The notes: generated by a model not told the origin, from the sequence alone. A stretch of DNA of 64,000 nucleotides from Crocinitomicaceae bacterium (GCA_016709005.1 JADJEU010000021.1:186001-250000), one strand, 5' to 3'. Positions 47,232 to 57,959 are shown, counted from the first letter of the stretch. Numbers and translations are program-made.

Positions 47232-48448
47232 ATGACGAGAACGGATAAATTCAATTTAATCGCCTTGATTTTTTTAGGCCATTCTTTTGTTATCTGCGAA
47301 AAGTTTTTACCCGATGCGCCTCAAGAATATGAACTCCTGGATGGACCAGTAGAAGGTTTGAATTCGGAAGAAAACACAAAATTCCTTAAAGGGGATGTTG
47401 CTTTTAACGATGAAATCTTTACCGCACAAACTGGCTTAGGACCTAATTTTGTTTCAACCTCTTGTGGATCTTGTCACGCCGGAGATGGCAAAGGACATCC
47501 TTTTACAACGCTCACACGGTTTGGTCAATCTGATTCAACAGGAAATCAATTTATGGCTTACGGTGCTCCGCAATTGCAGAACAGAGCTATTCCAGGATAT
47601 TTACCGGAAACAATACCTGCAGGTGCAACATCTTCAAAATTTACACCGCCTGCAAATACGGGTTTAGGCTTTTTAGCTGCATTAACCGATGCACAAATTC
47701 TTGCAAACGCAGATCCAAATGATTTAAATGGAGATGGAATTTCGGGGGTACCCAATTTTATTTCAGCACCATTTTATTTTATTCCGCAAAATTTTCATCA
47801 ATTCATCAATGGAAAATACATCGGCCGCTTTGGTAAAAAAGCGGCAGCCATTGATTTGCTTCATCAAACTGTAAATGCGTATAATCAAGATATGGGAATC
47901 ACTTCTGAATTTGCGCCTGCCGAACCGGGAATAAATGGAGCAGGGGTGTATCCATTGGCTGATCCTGAAGTGAGCATCAATACTATTATGGATGTCGTTT
48001 TTTATCTGCGCACTTTAAAAGCACCCATTCAACGTGATCAAACAAATCCGGATGTACTTGCCGGAAAACAAATTTTCACAGATTTAAAATGTGCTGCCTG
48101 TCACATGCCTGAATGGACAACGGGTCAATCTGATATCGCTGCGCTTTCTTACAAAACATTTTATCCTTATACCGATTTATTATTGCATGATATGGGTCCG
48201 GGTTTAGATGATGGGATACCGAAGGAACCGCTTTAACCGCTGAATGGAGAACGCCACCGCTATGGGGTTTAGGTCTTTCAAAAAATTCGCAAGGTGGATC
48301 CTATTATCTAATGCACGACGGTCGCGCAACAACCATTGAACAAGCTATTTTATTACACGGCGGTGAAGCACTTCAAAGCAAAACCATGTATGAATTTTTA
48401 TCAGATTCGGAGAAGCAAAAACTAATTCAATTTCTGGAAAGTTTATAA
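47232..48448 (+). CDS. Di-heme c-type cytochrome oxidoreductase (frameshifted near the end)
   Basis: The protein belongs to the di-heme oxidoreductase group (thiol-oxidoreductase/DUF1111-like, related to MauG peroxidases). The first heme site is STSCGSCHAGDGKGHPFTTL (CxxCH near residue 77), the second LKCAACHMPEWTTG (near residue 287). An N-terminal hydrophobic stretch (FNLIALIFLGHSFVICEKFL) exports it. The frame stops at 48236, but a shift near 48228 gives EGTALTAEWRTPPLWGLGLS, then GSYYLMHDGRATTIEQAILL ending FLESL at 48448. This is the expected end with the TPPLWG and HDGR motifs. First gene of an operon with Rieske and barrel proteins. Confidence 0.85.
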
Positions 48449-48450
48449 GT

Positions 48451-48890
48451 ATGGAACGAAGTGAATTTTTAAAAGTCTGTGGAGGAGCTTGTCTTGGATT
48501 GATTGGTTTATCAGCATTCATGCAGAGTTGCGCAACAACGTATTATGCGCAGGCATCTCTTGAAAACAAAGCATTCAACTGAACAAACAAGAATTTGAAA
48601 AAATAAAAGACGACGAAATCAAATACCGGAAATATGTTTTAGTAAAAGTTGATTCGATCAATTATCCGATTCTGGTCAATCGAATCGATGCTGAGAATTA
48701 TACAGCGCTTTTATTAAAATGTACGCATCAGGGCAATGTGCTTGCAGTGAGCGGCAACGTGCTAACCTGCGCTGCGCATGGCAGTGAGTTTGATCGCAAC
48801 GGGGAAGTTTTACAAGGTCCTGCTGCTGAAAAATTGATTTCGTATCCGGTAACAGCTGATGAAAAAACTATTTATATCCAACTTGGTTAA
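48451..48890 (+). pseudogene. Rieske [2Fe-2S] protein, frameshifted
   Basis: Starts MERSEFLKVCGGACLGLIGL then SAFMQSCATTYYAQASLENK, an export signal. A shift near 48580 leads to LNKQEFEKIKDDEIKYRKYV, then LLLKCTHQGNVLAVSGNVLT and CAAHGSEFDRNGEVLQGPAA. The C-x-H (CTH) and C-x-x-H (CAAH) motifs bind the Rieske cluster. Joined ~146 residues. It starts two bases after the cytochrome gene and ends one base before the barrel gene, so the three are one unit. It probably passes electrons to or from the di-heme protein in the periplasm. Confidence 0.8.
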
Positions 48891-48891
48891 T

Positions 48892-50118
48892 ATGAAAAAT
48901 GTAATTTTTATTTTCTTTCTGTTTTATTCCATTCTTGGTTTGACGCAAGGTGATACAACGTCATTTATTACGCGCACACCTCCCGATACTTCCGGAATCA
49001 AAATGAACATGGATGCCGTTTATGACCGACCTTTTCTTCAAGCTGGCAGAATGCCGGTTTCAGTCGGTGGATACGTAGAAGCTAACAGTAGCTATTTTCA
49101 AACAGAAGGAATCACAGATGGTTTGTCATTTCAAATTCCGCGCATGACAATTTTTATGTCTTCTACTATTAAAAACAGAATTCATTTTTTAACGGAGATT
49201 GAATTTGAAGAAGGCGGAAAACAAGTTGCCATTGAATTTGCATCCATGGATTTGGAGATTCATCCGCTATTTAATTTGAGAGGAGGAATTGTTATGAATC
49301 CAATCGGCGCCTTTAATCAAAATCACGATGGCCCCAAATGGGAATTCATCAGCCGACCCATCGCAAGTACGACGATTATTCCTGCAACGTGGAGCAATGT
49401 TGGATTTGGAGTTTTTGGAAAATACGGTTTCGGAAAATTTGTTTGGGCTTATGAAGGATATATCACTAATGGTTTTGACGATCAGATTATTTCGAATTCT
49501 GAAAACAGAACCTGGCTTCCTGCAAGCAAATTAAATGATGCGAGATTTGAAGAAAGTTTTAACGGTGTTCCCTTGATCACGGCAAAAACTGCTTTACGTC
49601 ATCGCAAGTTCGGGGAGATTGGATTTTCGTGGATGGGTGGCGTGTATAATAAATTTGAAGTGGATGGTTTATACATTGATTCGCGAAGAAGAATTGACTT
49701 ATTCGCCGTTGATTTTAATTCTGTCATTCCTGTTTTAAAAACACAAATTAAAGGTGAATGGGTGTGGGCTATGATTGATATTCCGGATACTTATTCGCAA
49801 CAATATGGTGAACAACAACAAGGCGGTTTTGTAGACATCGTTCAACCCATCTTACAACGAAAAATGTTTGGTTGGGAAAACACAACACTGAATCTTGCAT
49901 TCCGATTTGAATATGTGGATTACAATGTTGGATCCTTTGATGAAACCGGTGGAAACATCTCCGATCACATCTACGCATTCGTCCCTGGAATCAGTTTCAG
50001 GCCTTCTGCACAAACTGTCATTCGTGCTAATTACAGATATGAACTTCAAACTGATTTATTAGGAAATCCAGCAAGCAGAACAGCGGGATTTCAATTTGGA
50101 TTTTCTACTTATTTCTAA
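48892..50118 (+). CDS. Outer-membrane beta-barrel (porin-like) protein
   Basis: From ATG 48892, 408 residues. Signal peptide MKNVIFIFFLFYSILGLTQG, then VGGYVEANSSYFQTEGITDG, FQIPRMTIFMSSTIKNRIHF, and many amphipathic strands with aromatic ends. The last residues, TAGFQFGFSTYF, end in Phe as outer-membrane proteins do. An open extension of 11 codons upstream overlaps the Rieske gene end. The last gene of the cytochrome-Rieske operon, one base after the previous stop. It may be a channel or scaffold for the electron-transfer pair; the substrate is unknown. Confidence 0.8.
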   Translation: MKNVIFIFFLFYSILGLTQGDTTSFITRTPPDTSGIKMNMDAVYDRPFLQAGRMPVSVGGYVEANSSYFQTEGITDGLSFQIPRMTIFMSSTIKNRIHFLTEIEFEEGGKQVAIEFASMDLEIHPLFNLRGGIVMNPIGAFNQNHDGPKWEFISRPIASTTIIPATWSNVGFGVFGKYGFGKFVWAYEGYITNGFDDQIISNSENRTWLPASKLNDARFEESFNGVPLITAKTALRHRKFGEIGFSWMGGVYNKFEVDGLYIDSRRRIDLFAVDFNSVIPVLKTQIKGEWVWAMIDIPDTYSQQYGEQQQGGFVDIVQPILQRKMFGWENTTLNLAFRFEYVDYNVGSFDETGGNISDHIYAFVPGISFRPSAQTVIRANYRYELQTDLLGNPASRTAGFQFGFSTYF

Positions 50119-50152
50119 GTTGAGATTTTTTGGAATGATCTGATAGTTCATA

Positions 50153-50350
50153 ACTATTACACAAAGGAACACAAAGAAGACACAAAGGTTCACAAAGTTT
50201 TTCACCGCAAAGGCGCAGAGGACGCAAAGAAAAAATATAAGGACTTAATTCACAAAAAAAAACTCTGCGTTCTCGGCGCCTCTGCGGTAAGTCTTCATTT
50301 ATCCCAATCAAATCTGCGCTAATCTGCGGTTTTTAAATCCGCGAAAATCT
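50153..50350. repeat. Intergenic hairpin repeats (CACAAAG / CTCTGCGTT type)
   Basis: ACACAAAGGAACACAAAGAA, then ACCGCAAAGGCGCAGAGGAC facing CTCGGCGCCTCTGCGGT (inverted), then AATCTGCGCTAATCTGCGG. It fills most of the 336-base gap after the barrel gene; no gene is seen. Confidence 0.75.
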
Positions 50351-50454
50351 GCCCCGAAGGGACCACCCTGTAGCGGGAAAATAAGCCCTGGTAGCCAGCA
50401 CTAAGTCAAACCTAATTCCTAAAATGACTTATTCCGATACAATTTCCAATCATC

Positions 50455-51391
50455 TTAAAACAGCTCCAAACTTTTACCACCATCTTTCATATAATTAATC
50501 ACTTCATCTGAAGTATACAATTTCATCGGTTGAAAATGCGTAAAACCATCCGGACATTTTTCTTTCCGATGATGTGTTGTTGGTAATATCAAAGACAACC
50601 ACTTTGCTTTGCCCTTCAGGTGTAACGGCCATATAAAAACGTCCATTATTTTCATCACCTTCCAAAAGATAAAGTTCAATTTCCATCCAGACTCCAAACG
50701 GAATTGCAAAATGTGTGGCTTCTTCTCCCCAATCTTCTTTCCACTCACAGACATTGCAGGCTTGATGATCTGCCTTTGCATGAAAATGAATTTCATCTAC
50801 CGGACCTTCTGCATCTTTAAATAAATTCACTGTGACTCTGAACGTCTTTTTTTCATTGCTCCACGTTGCATTATTCCAAAATTCAAAAACCGTTAACCAC
50901 GGAACACGTATATCCCAATCCATTAAATAAGCCATATCCGGATGCAATTTCAACCGCACGGTTTGATAAATTTCTTTGATGCATTGATTGTCATTCACAC
51001 TCAATTGAACTCTCCCTTTTTGATGCGATCCTTCTTTGATATGCGGCTCCATCAATTTAAAACTAAGCGCCTTATTCGCCGCTGAATCCGGATCATTTAC
51101 AATCTGCGCTTTCCGTTGATTATCCTCACCGTCTTCATATCCAATCTCCACAAAACCCACACTTGGATTTGCAATAAAATCTGACCAACTATTATGATCT
51201 GCTAACTCTAAATCAGTGCCAGAAAATTCTACATTTTCATAGTCACCGTTTGTCAAAGTTGTATTGTTAAATCCAGTTTGAAATAAAAGTTCTTCATCAG
51301 AATTGCAGGCAACTTTGCAGTTGATACTTTTTTTGTCGCATGAACTTGTGATGGATATTGTGAGGAGGAGTAGAAGTGTTGTTTTTTTCAT
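50455..51391 (-). CDS. Surface lipoprotein, polysaccharide-lyase-like jelly-roll (frameshifted end)
   Basis: Lipoprotein signal MKKTTLLLLLTISITSSCDK (lipobox TSSC). The mature part is a beta-sandwich: FQTGFNNTTLTNGDYENVEF, RVQLSVNDNQCIKEIYQTVR, RVPWLTVFEFWNNATW, TVNLFKDAEGPVDEIHFHAK and FAIPFGVWMEIELYLLEGDE. The first frame ends at 50504. A shift near 50562 gives CPDGFTHFQPMKLYTSDEVI then YMKDGGKSLELF. The HFQPMKLYTSDEVI motif and Trp-rich strands resemble heparin-lyase-like or alginate-lyase-like jelly rolls, but catalytic residues are not assigned. ~312 residues joined. Confidence 0.7.
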
Positions 51392-51547
51392 TGGGGTGTT
51401 GTTTGATCAAGTCAATGCGCTTGATGAATGGTTGATCGAAGATACGGATTTTGTTTTGAGATTTTTGGTCGTAGCTTATTCATACTGCCACGCGAAAGGA
51501 TTCGCGAAGTAGAGGTGAGATGATTGAGAAATATTTTGGTTTCCCAA

Positions 51548-53242
51548 CTACTCAATCACAATTTTTTCCGTGAGTAGTTTATCCCCACTAACTAATCGAA
51601 TAAAATAAACGCCATCAGAAAATTCATTTAAGTCCAGAGCATAAAGAGCAGGTTTAGTAAAGCTACTTTGTAATAAATTTCCAGCAATGTCATATAAGTC
51701 AATTCTGCAATCTGCTTCAAAATTTTGCAGGTCAATGAAGATCATACCACTTGTTGGGTTTGGGTAAACCATAAGTTGATTTGAAGTTTCTACATTTTCA
51801 GCAATGCCAAGTACAGCATTGAATTTTAATAAAAGCATATCATTAGCACCTTCAGAAATAAAATCGGAGCTAAGTAAAGGAAATGAACTTACAGTATCCC
51901 TGAATATTCCCATCAGAAAAACATCACCCGATTCATTTGTTGTACCGGCAAAACTGGCTAAATTATAGTCCCAAATTCCAATTGTTTGCACCCAATCAAA
52001 ATCTCCATTTTGGTCAAGTTTTTCAATGAACATATCACAACCTTCAGCGGATGTATACTCACTTACGCCTGAGCCCATATCGAAATCAACAGTTTGATAA
52101 AATGAACCAACAAGATAGACGGCGTCTGAAACTCCTGACGAGATTGAGTAAATTACGTTACTGGTACTTCCTCCAATGTTTTTCATCCAAATCAGATTAC
52201 CATCAGAGTCAAATTTTTGAACAAAACCATTTTCTGTCCCAAGAGCAGGTAAATGTGGTATGGCAGATCCAGCTTGAGTATAAAGGGCTCCGGCAAAATA
52301 ACCTGCCACAATGGGATTATCGTTCTTGTCAATAGTCAATGATAGTGCGTGGGATACTACAGAAGCGTCAAGTTCTTTTGCCCAAATGTAGTTTCCATCA
52401 TTGTCGAGCTTTAACAAAAAACCGGCGCTGCCACCAGAAGCCGTAAAAATTTGTAATCCGGGTCCCAAGTCAAAATCACAGTTTCCACTATTACCAATAT
52501 TTCCAGTAACAATTACGTTGTTAAAAGAGTCAAGCTTTATACAATGCCCAGCTTCATCGGTCGTGCCTTCAGGACGTTTGACCCAAACCAATTCTCCCAA
52601 TTCATCTATCTTTAATATAAAAGCATCGTATGCAAAGGATGTTAATTCATAAGTGCCAGCGTTAGGATCAAAATCTACGGCTCCCGCAAAAGTTCCAGTC
52701 ATATAGGTAGCATTTGTTGCATCGGTTGTAATGGATTTGCCTTCAGTGTAATCGAATAAACCGCCAAAGGATTTCACAAAAATGAAATTTCCGTTTTCAT
52801 CTAATTTAAGAATGAATGCATCACGAGTGCCCAAAGCAACCGAATAGCTTGATGGCATAGCGGGATCAAAATGGACAGTGTCTGAAAAATATCCAGTCAA
52901 GAGAATATTACCAGTAATATCAACCGAAAGAGATGCCGCGCGATCTGCACCGTCACCACCTAATGAGAGCGCCCAAAGAAGATTACCAGAAGGATCGAAC
53001 TTTTGAACGAATAAATCTTCTCCGCCATTTGAAGTTACAGGTAAATCGGTTAATCCTGGATCTAGGTCTGCTTGTCCACTGTAGTCACCACAAGCGTATA
53101 CATTTCCAAATGAATCGCTGTACACGCATCTGCCTGTAATGTTACCTACTCCGCCGGTTTGAGTTATCCATTCTACAGGTGGAATTTGAGTAAAAATTTG
53201 CGTTGTAATTAAAATACAGGTTAGAAATATCCAGTGTTTCAT
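51548..53242 (-). CDS. SBBP-propeller T9SS-secreted protein
   Basis: 564 residues: signal peptide MKHWIFLTCILITTQIFTQI, then about eight SBBP blades with GNVYACGDYSGQADLDPG, FVQKFDPSGNLLWALSLGGD and similar. The sorting domain ends it (LMVYPNPTSGMIFIDLQNFE ... FSDGVYFIRLVSGDKLLTEK). It is a paralog of the protein at 33723, without the cysteine repeats. Intact frame. It is presumably a surface propeller with unknown ligand. Confidence 0.88.
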   Translation of the reverse strand: MKHWIFLTCILITTQIFTQIPPVEWITQTGGVGNITGRCVYSDSFGNVYACGDYSGQADLDPGLTDLPVTSNGGEDLFVQKFDPSGNLLWALSLGGDGADRAASLSVDITGNILLTGYFSDTVHFDPAMPSSYSVALGTRDAFILKLDENGNFIFVKSFGGLFDYTEGKSITTDATNATYMTGTFAGAVDFDPNAGTYELTSFAYDAFILKIDELGELVWVKRPEGTTDEAGHCIKLDSFNNVIVTGNIGNSGNCDFDLGPGLQIFTASGGSAGFLLKLDNDGNYIWAKELDASVVSHALSLTIDKNDNPIVAGYFAGALYTQAGSAIPHLPALGTENGFVQKFDSDGNLIWMKNIGGSTSNVIYSISSGVSDAVYLVGSFYQTVDFDMGSGVSEYTSAEGCDMFIEKLDQNGDFDWVQTIGIWDYNLASFAGTTNESGDVFLMGIFRDTVSSFPLLSSDFISEGANDMLLLKFNAVLGIAENVETSNQLMVYPNPTSGMIFIDLQNFEADCRIDLYDIAGNLLQSSFTKPALYALDLNEFSDGVYFIRLVSGDKLLTEKIVIE

Positions 53243-53401
53243 CAGTTATAATTTCTTCTGATCAAATTTAAGAAAAAATGCGTGTACTTTTCATTAGTAG
53301 GGTGTCAAACGAATTCGATACTCCGCTTCTGACTGACGCTAACAGAAATCTATAAATAATCATTCATTGAAAATCGTATATTTGATCATAACCACAAGGC
53401 T

Positions 53402-55014
53402 ATGAAAACAGGTTTATCACTACTCAATACACTTTTTATTTTGTTACTTGCATTCAAGGCTTCTGCTCAGGTGCCACCCGTTACCTGGGAAAAAACCATT
53501 GGCGGTAATAGCACCGAAAGACAATCACTTTTTATTCAACTCTCAGATGGTAACTATGTTGCTGCTGGAAGTTCGAACTCATCGCTCACTTATGATAAAA
53601 CTGAAGACACTGAAGGCGGCTATGACTACTGGGTAATGTTACTGGATCAAACAGGTCAAATTGTTTGGGATTATTCTTTAGGGGGTACAGGAAATGAAGA
53701 GATAACACAAATCATGGAAACCACGAGTCACGAATTGATGGTATTCGGAACATCCTCCTCATCTGTTTCAGGTGATGTTACCGAAACATGCATTTCAAAG
53801 CATTTCTGGATTCTTAAAATGGATTTGGCCGGCAACATACTTTGGCAGAATTCAATTGGCGGTGGTGGTGGCCAAGAATTAACTGCAGCCATTTCTACAC
53901 CAGATGGAGGTTACCTGCTGGGGGGGAGAGGATTTACTTGGCCTGTTGACGGGGACAAGACTGAAGTAGGCTATGGAGAAAATGATTATTGGATTGTTAA
54001 AATCGATGAAGACGGTAACGTGGAATGGGACAAAACCTATGGTGGAGATGAGAACGATTATCTTACAGCCTTAAATTTAGCTGACGATGGTGGATATCTG
54101 CTATTAGGTTCGTCGCTATCTGACATTAGTGGAATAAAAACAGAAAATCGAATTCAGCACGATGACAATTGGATTATAAGAATTGATAATGTAGGAAATA
54201 TCGTTTGGCAGAATAATATTGGTGGAATCAATTCTGATTTTATAGATGGTTGTGCAAAAACAAGTGATTGAAACTACATTGTATGCGGCACATCGGGTTC
54301 CATTGCAAGCGGTGACAAAACCGAAAATAATATTGGTTTCAGTGTAGATTGTTGGGTCTATAAAATCAATGATATCACTGGAGAAATTATGTGGCAAAAA
54401 GTTATTGGTGGTAACGGGTATGAGAAGACGGAGTTAGCTATACCTTCTGTGTCTGGTGACGGTGTCATCATAGGAATTTCGAGTGTATCTAATGCTTCCG
54501 GAACAAAAACGGAGGACGGTTTTGGAAACGAAGATTATTGGATAGTTAAGCTGAATACTAATGGCAATGAAGTTTGGCAAAAAACAATTGGCTCTGATGG
54601 TTTCGATTATTTGACTTCCTTAGCGGAATATCCGAACGGTGGAATACTCGCAGCTGGTTGGTCCAATTCAGATGCCGGTGGGTTTAAATCACAAGACAGT
54701 TATGATGGCTCATATGATTTGTGGTTGATCAAAATGGGAGCACCTTTGAGTACAAATGAAATTTCACTTGATGAAATACAACTATCAATCTACCCAAATC
54801 CAACGACTGGTCTATTTTATGTTTCAATTCGCAATTACTCCATACAAGCAATGATCATATCCGGGTTCTTGATTTGAATGGAAGTCTTCTTAAAGAAGAG
54901 GTCGTTTCTTCTGATCTTGTTCCATTCGATTTGACTGGATTTGCAAAAGGAATTTATTTTGTGGAATTGGTTTATGGTGATACTGTTTTTCGGGAAAAAG
55001 TAGTATTGGATTAA
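53402..55014 (+). CDS. Propeller-type T9SS-secreted protein (in-frame TGA and one frameshift)
   Basis: Signal peptide MKTGLSLLNTLFILLLAFKA then SAQ. About nine blades of ~50 residues follow, containing (E/K)W-x-KT(I/Y)GG and (L/P)DGG-Y-L-L-G-x-S and D-Y-W-I-V-K-(L/I)D-x-x-GN. TGA at 54269-54271 interrupts KTSD-stop-NYIVCGTSGS; sibling blades have LSDGNYVAAG or DDGGYLLLG there, so glycine (GGA) is expected. Near 54855 a one-base shift leads to SNDHIRVLDLNGSLLKEEVV, ending GDTVFREKVVLD at 55014, completing the sorting domain begun by LSIYPNPTTGLFYVSI. TATATTTG at 53377 is a good -7 element. Confidence 0.8.
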
Positions 55015-55263
55015 TTCCATATGAACCCCGTACCCGTGAGAAAGGAAATCTGCTTTTATTATCTCAATTAATACTTCATAGATAGAAATTTGATTTTGAG
55101 ATTTGCGAACGATAAATATTCATCCAACTACGCGATTAATTTCCCTCGGAAACGTTTGAGTTTTTTCATTTGAATCAAATCTGCGAAAATCTGCGCCCTT
55201 TTTCATCTGTGAAAATCTGCGGGAAAGTTAAGTTATGGGAGCAAGTAAACAATAATAATCTCG

Positions 55264-57885
55264 CTACTTAACCCCCACATATTTCTTAATCTCATTCAAC
55301 TTCATCAAAGCCTCTACCGGCGTGAGCGTGTTGATATCGATACTTTCAATTTGTTCTTTGATTTGCATTAAAACAGGATCATCGAGTTGGAAAAAACTGA
55401 GTTGCATTTTGGAATCTGCGGCAATGGCTTTGGCTTCTTTTTTGAGATCAGAGCTGTGATTTTTTTCGAGCTGAAGTAGAACCTGATCAGCTCGATTGAT
55501 GACTTCTTTTGGCATACCGGCCATGCGCGCTACGTGAATACCAAAGCTGTGATTGCTGCCGCCGGGCATTAACTTACGCATGAAAATAACTTTGTTGCCA
55601 ACTTCTTTTACCGAAACATTGAAATTTTTGATGCGATCAAACGTAGTCGTCATTTCATTCAGTTCATGGTAGTGCGTAGCAAACATTGTTTTTGGTCGCG
55701 CGGTTTTATTTTGATGCAGGTATTCGGTAATCGCCCAGGCAATTGAAATTCCATCGTAGGTGCTGGTACCTCTTCCAATCTCATCTAAAATAATTAAACT
55801 GCGTTCAGAAAGATTGTTCAAGATACTTGCGGTTTCATTCATCTCCACCATAAATGTAGATTCACCGGATGAAATATTATCAGACGCACCCACGCGTGTA
55901 AATACTTTGTCAACCAATCCAAGTTTTGCAGATTTTGCCGGAACATACGAACCCATCTGCGCCATCAAACTAATGATTGCGGTTTGTCGCAACAAAGCAG
56001 ATTTACCACTCATGTTGGGACCGGTAATCATCATCACTTGTTGTGATTCGTTGTCCAGATAAATATCGTTTGCAATGTATTGTTCACCGAGTGGAAGTTG
56101 TTTTTCAATCACCGGGTGACGGCCATCTTTAATATCAATTACAAAACTTTCATTGACTTCTGGTCGCGTATAATTATTGGCAAGTGCCACACTTGAAAAC
56201 GAGTGCAGACAATCTAATTTAGCAAGTTGAATGGCGTTGTGCTGAATGGGTGAAATATAATCAGCCATGGCATACACCAACTCATTTAAAAGTTTGGATT
56301 CAAGTGCGTAAATTTTTTCTTCAGCACCTAAAATTTTGGTTTCGTATTCTTTTAATTCTTCGGTGATATAGCGCTCAGCATTCACCAAGGTTTGTTTGCG
56401 AATCCAGTTGGAAGGCACTTTATCTTTATGCGTATTGGTCACCTCAATATAATAACCAAACACATTGTTGAAAGAGATTTTTATACTTGAAATTCCGGTA
56501 GCTTCAATTTCACGCAAACGAATATTTTCCAGATATTCTTTACCAGATGTTTGCAACATGCGAAGTTCATCCAATTCTTTGCTCACACCTTCTGCAATCA
56601 CTCTTCCTTTGCCCACTGCAATAGCCGCATCACTATCAATTTCACGTTCAATTCGTCCGCGCAAAACATCGCAGAGATTGAATTGATCCGCCATTAATTT
56701 TAAAGGTTTGTTCTCAGATTTTGCACATTCAATTTTAATCGGAGCCAATGCGCGCAAAGCTCGTGCAAGTTGTAAAATTTCTTTCGGATTGATACGTGTG
56801 GTTGCAACTTTTGAAATGATGCGTTCCAAATCGCCAATCTCTTTTAAATGTGTTGCGATTATTTCTCTGAACGAATCGTTTTGAATAAAGTGATTGACAA
56901 TTTCATGTCGTTCCTGAATCGGTGAAATTTCTTTGAGCGGAAGCACCATCCATCTGCGCAACATTCTGCTTCCTGGTGGCGTGATGGTTTGATCTAAAAT
57001 TCCAATTAAAGTGGTTGCATTTTCATGCGGTGAAAAAAGTAATTCGAGATTTCGAATCGTAAATCTGTCCAACCAAACGTATTTATCTTCTTCAATGCGC
57101 GACACGTTTTTAATGTGCCCTAATTTATCGTGTTGGGTATCGCCTAAATAATGCAGAATAGCACTTGCAGCAATCACCGCTGCTTTCATAGATTCAATTC
57201 CAAATCCTTTCAACGATTTTACTTCAAAATGTTTTTCCAAACTTTCTTGCGCAAAATCTTGCGTAAAAATCCAATCGTCTAATTTGTAATTATAGGTATT
57301 GCCAGAAATGGTTTCAGCGTATAATTTATGTTTGCTTTTTTGAAAGAGAATTTCTTTGGGTTGAAATCCCTGCATCAATTTATCGATGTATTCAAAATTT
57401 CCTTCAGCCACTAAAAACTCACCCGTTGAAACATCTAAAAAAGAAACACCTGCTTTATTGGTTTCAAAATGAACAGCAGCCAAAAAATTATTTTCACGAC
57501 CGTCTAAAACTTTATCGTTGTATGAAACACCGGGCGTCACCAATTCAGTCACACCGCGCTTCACAATCGTCTTCGTCATTTTTGGATCTTCCAGCTGATC
57601 ACAAATTGCAACGCGCATTCCGGCGCGAACTAATTTGGGCAAATAGTTATCCAACGAGTGATATGGAAAACCTGCCAAATGAATTTCAGAAGGAGAATCT
57701 TTTCCGCGTTTAGTCAAAACAATGTTGAGAATATTTGCGGCCTTCACAGCATCTTCTCCAAAAGTCTCATAAAAATCACCCACACGAAAAAGCAACAAAG
57801 CATCCGGATACTTTGCCTTGATTTGATTATACTGTTTCATGAGCGGAGTTTCCGCTGCTTCTGCTGATGCTTTCTTTGCTGCCAC
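55264..57885 (-). CDS. mutS: DNA mismatch repair protein MutS
   Basis: 873 residues, the normal MutS length. The mismatch-binding domain has LLFRVGDFYETFGEDAVKAA, containing the Phe-x-Glu that reads the mispair (FYE near residue 37). The ATPase has Walker A MITGPNMSGKSALLRQTAI near residue 619, GESTFMVEMNETASIL, Walker B SLIILDEIGRGTSTYDGISI and the composite-site ATHYHELNEM. The C-terminal helices end LNEIKKYVGVK. MutS recognises base mismatches and recruits MutL. It is monocistronic here, with no other repair gene adjacent. Intact over 2.6 kb. Confidence 0.97.
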   Translation of the reverse strand: MAAKKASAEAAETPLMKQYNQIKAKYPDALLLFRVGDFYETFGEDAVKAANILNIVLTKRGKDSPSEIHLAGFPYHSLDNYLPKLVRAGMRVAICDQLEDPKMTKTIVKRGVTELVTPGVSYNDKVLDGRENNFLAAVHFETNKAGVSFLDVSTGEFLVAEGNFEYIDKLMQGFQPKEILFQKSKHKLYAETISGNTYNYKLDDWIFTQDFAQESLEKHFEVKSLKGFGIESMKAAVIAASAILHYLGDTQHDKLGHIKNVSRIEEDKYVWLDRFTIRNLELLFSPHENATTLIGILDQTITPPGSRMLRRWMVLPLKEISPIQERHEIVNHFIQNDSFREIIATHLKEIGDLERIISKVATTRINPKEILQLARALRALAPIKIECAKSENKPLKLMADQFNLCDVLRGRIEREIDSDAAIAVGKGRVIAEGVSKELDELRMLQTSGKEYLENIRLREIEATGISSIKISFNNVFGYYIEVTNTHKDKVPSNWIRKQTLVNAERYITEELKEYETKILGAEEKIYALESKLLNELVYAMADYISPIQHNAIQLAKLDCLHSFSSVALANNYTRPEVNESFVIDIKDGRHPVIEKQLPLGEQYIANDIYLDNESQQVMMITGPNMSGKSALLRQTAIISLMAQMGSYVPAKSAKLGLVDKVFTRVGASDNISSGESTFMVEMNETASILNNLSERSLIILDEIGRGTSTYDGISIAWAITEYLHQNKTARPKTMFATHYHELNEMTTTFDRIKNFNVSVKEVGNKVIFMRKLMPGGSNHSFGIHVARMAGMPKEVINRADQVLLQLEKNHSSDLKKEAKAIAADSKMQLSFFQLDDPVLMQIKEQIESIDINTLTPVEALMKLNEIKKYVGVK

Positions 57886-57959
57886 AATCCTCTGATTTAA
57901 TGAACAACGAATGTAATTATAGCCTTTCGGTTTCTTGAATTTTAGTTTTGCTTTTTTTT

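Noticed and set aside
40036..54271. Reassignment of TGA to glycine
   Set aside because: Glycine is written with GGN throughout, other genes use TGA only rarely and in places that are clear ends or frameshifts, and the organism is a Bacteroidota member, where this code is unknown. Two isolated cases are better explained by mutation or error.
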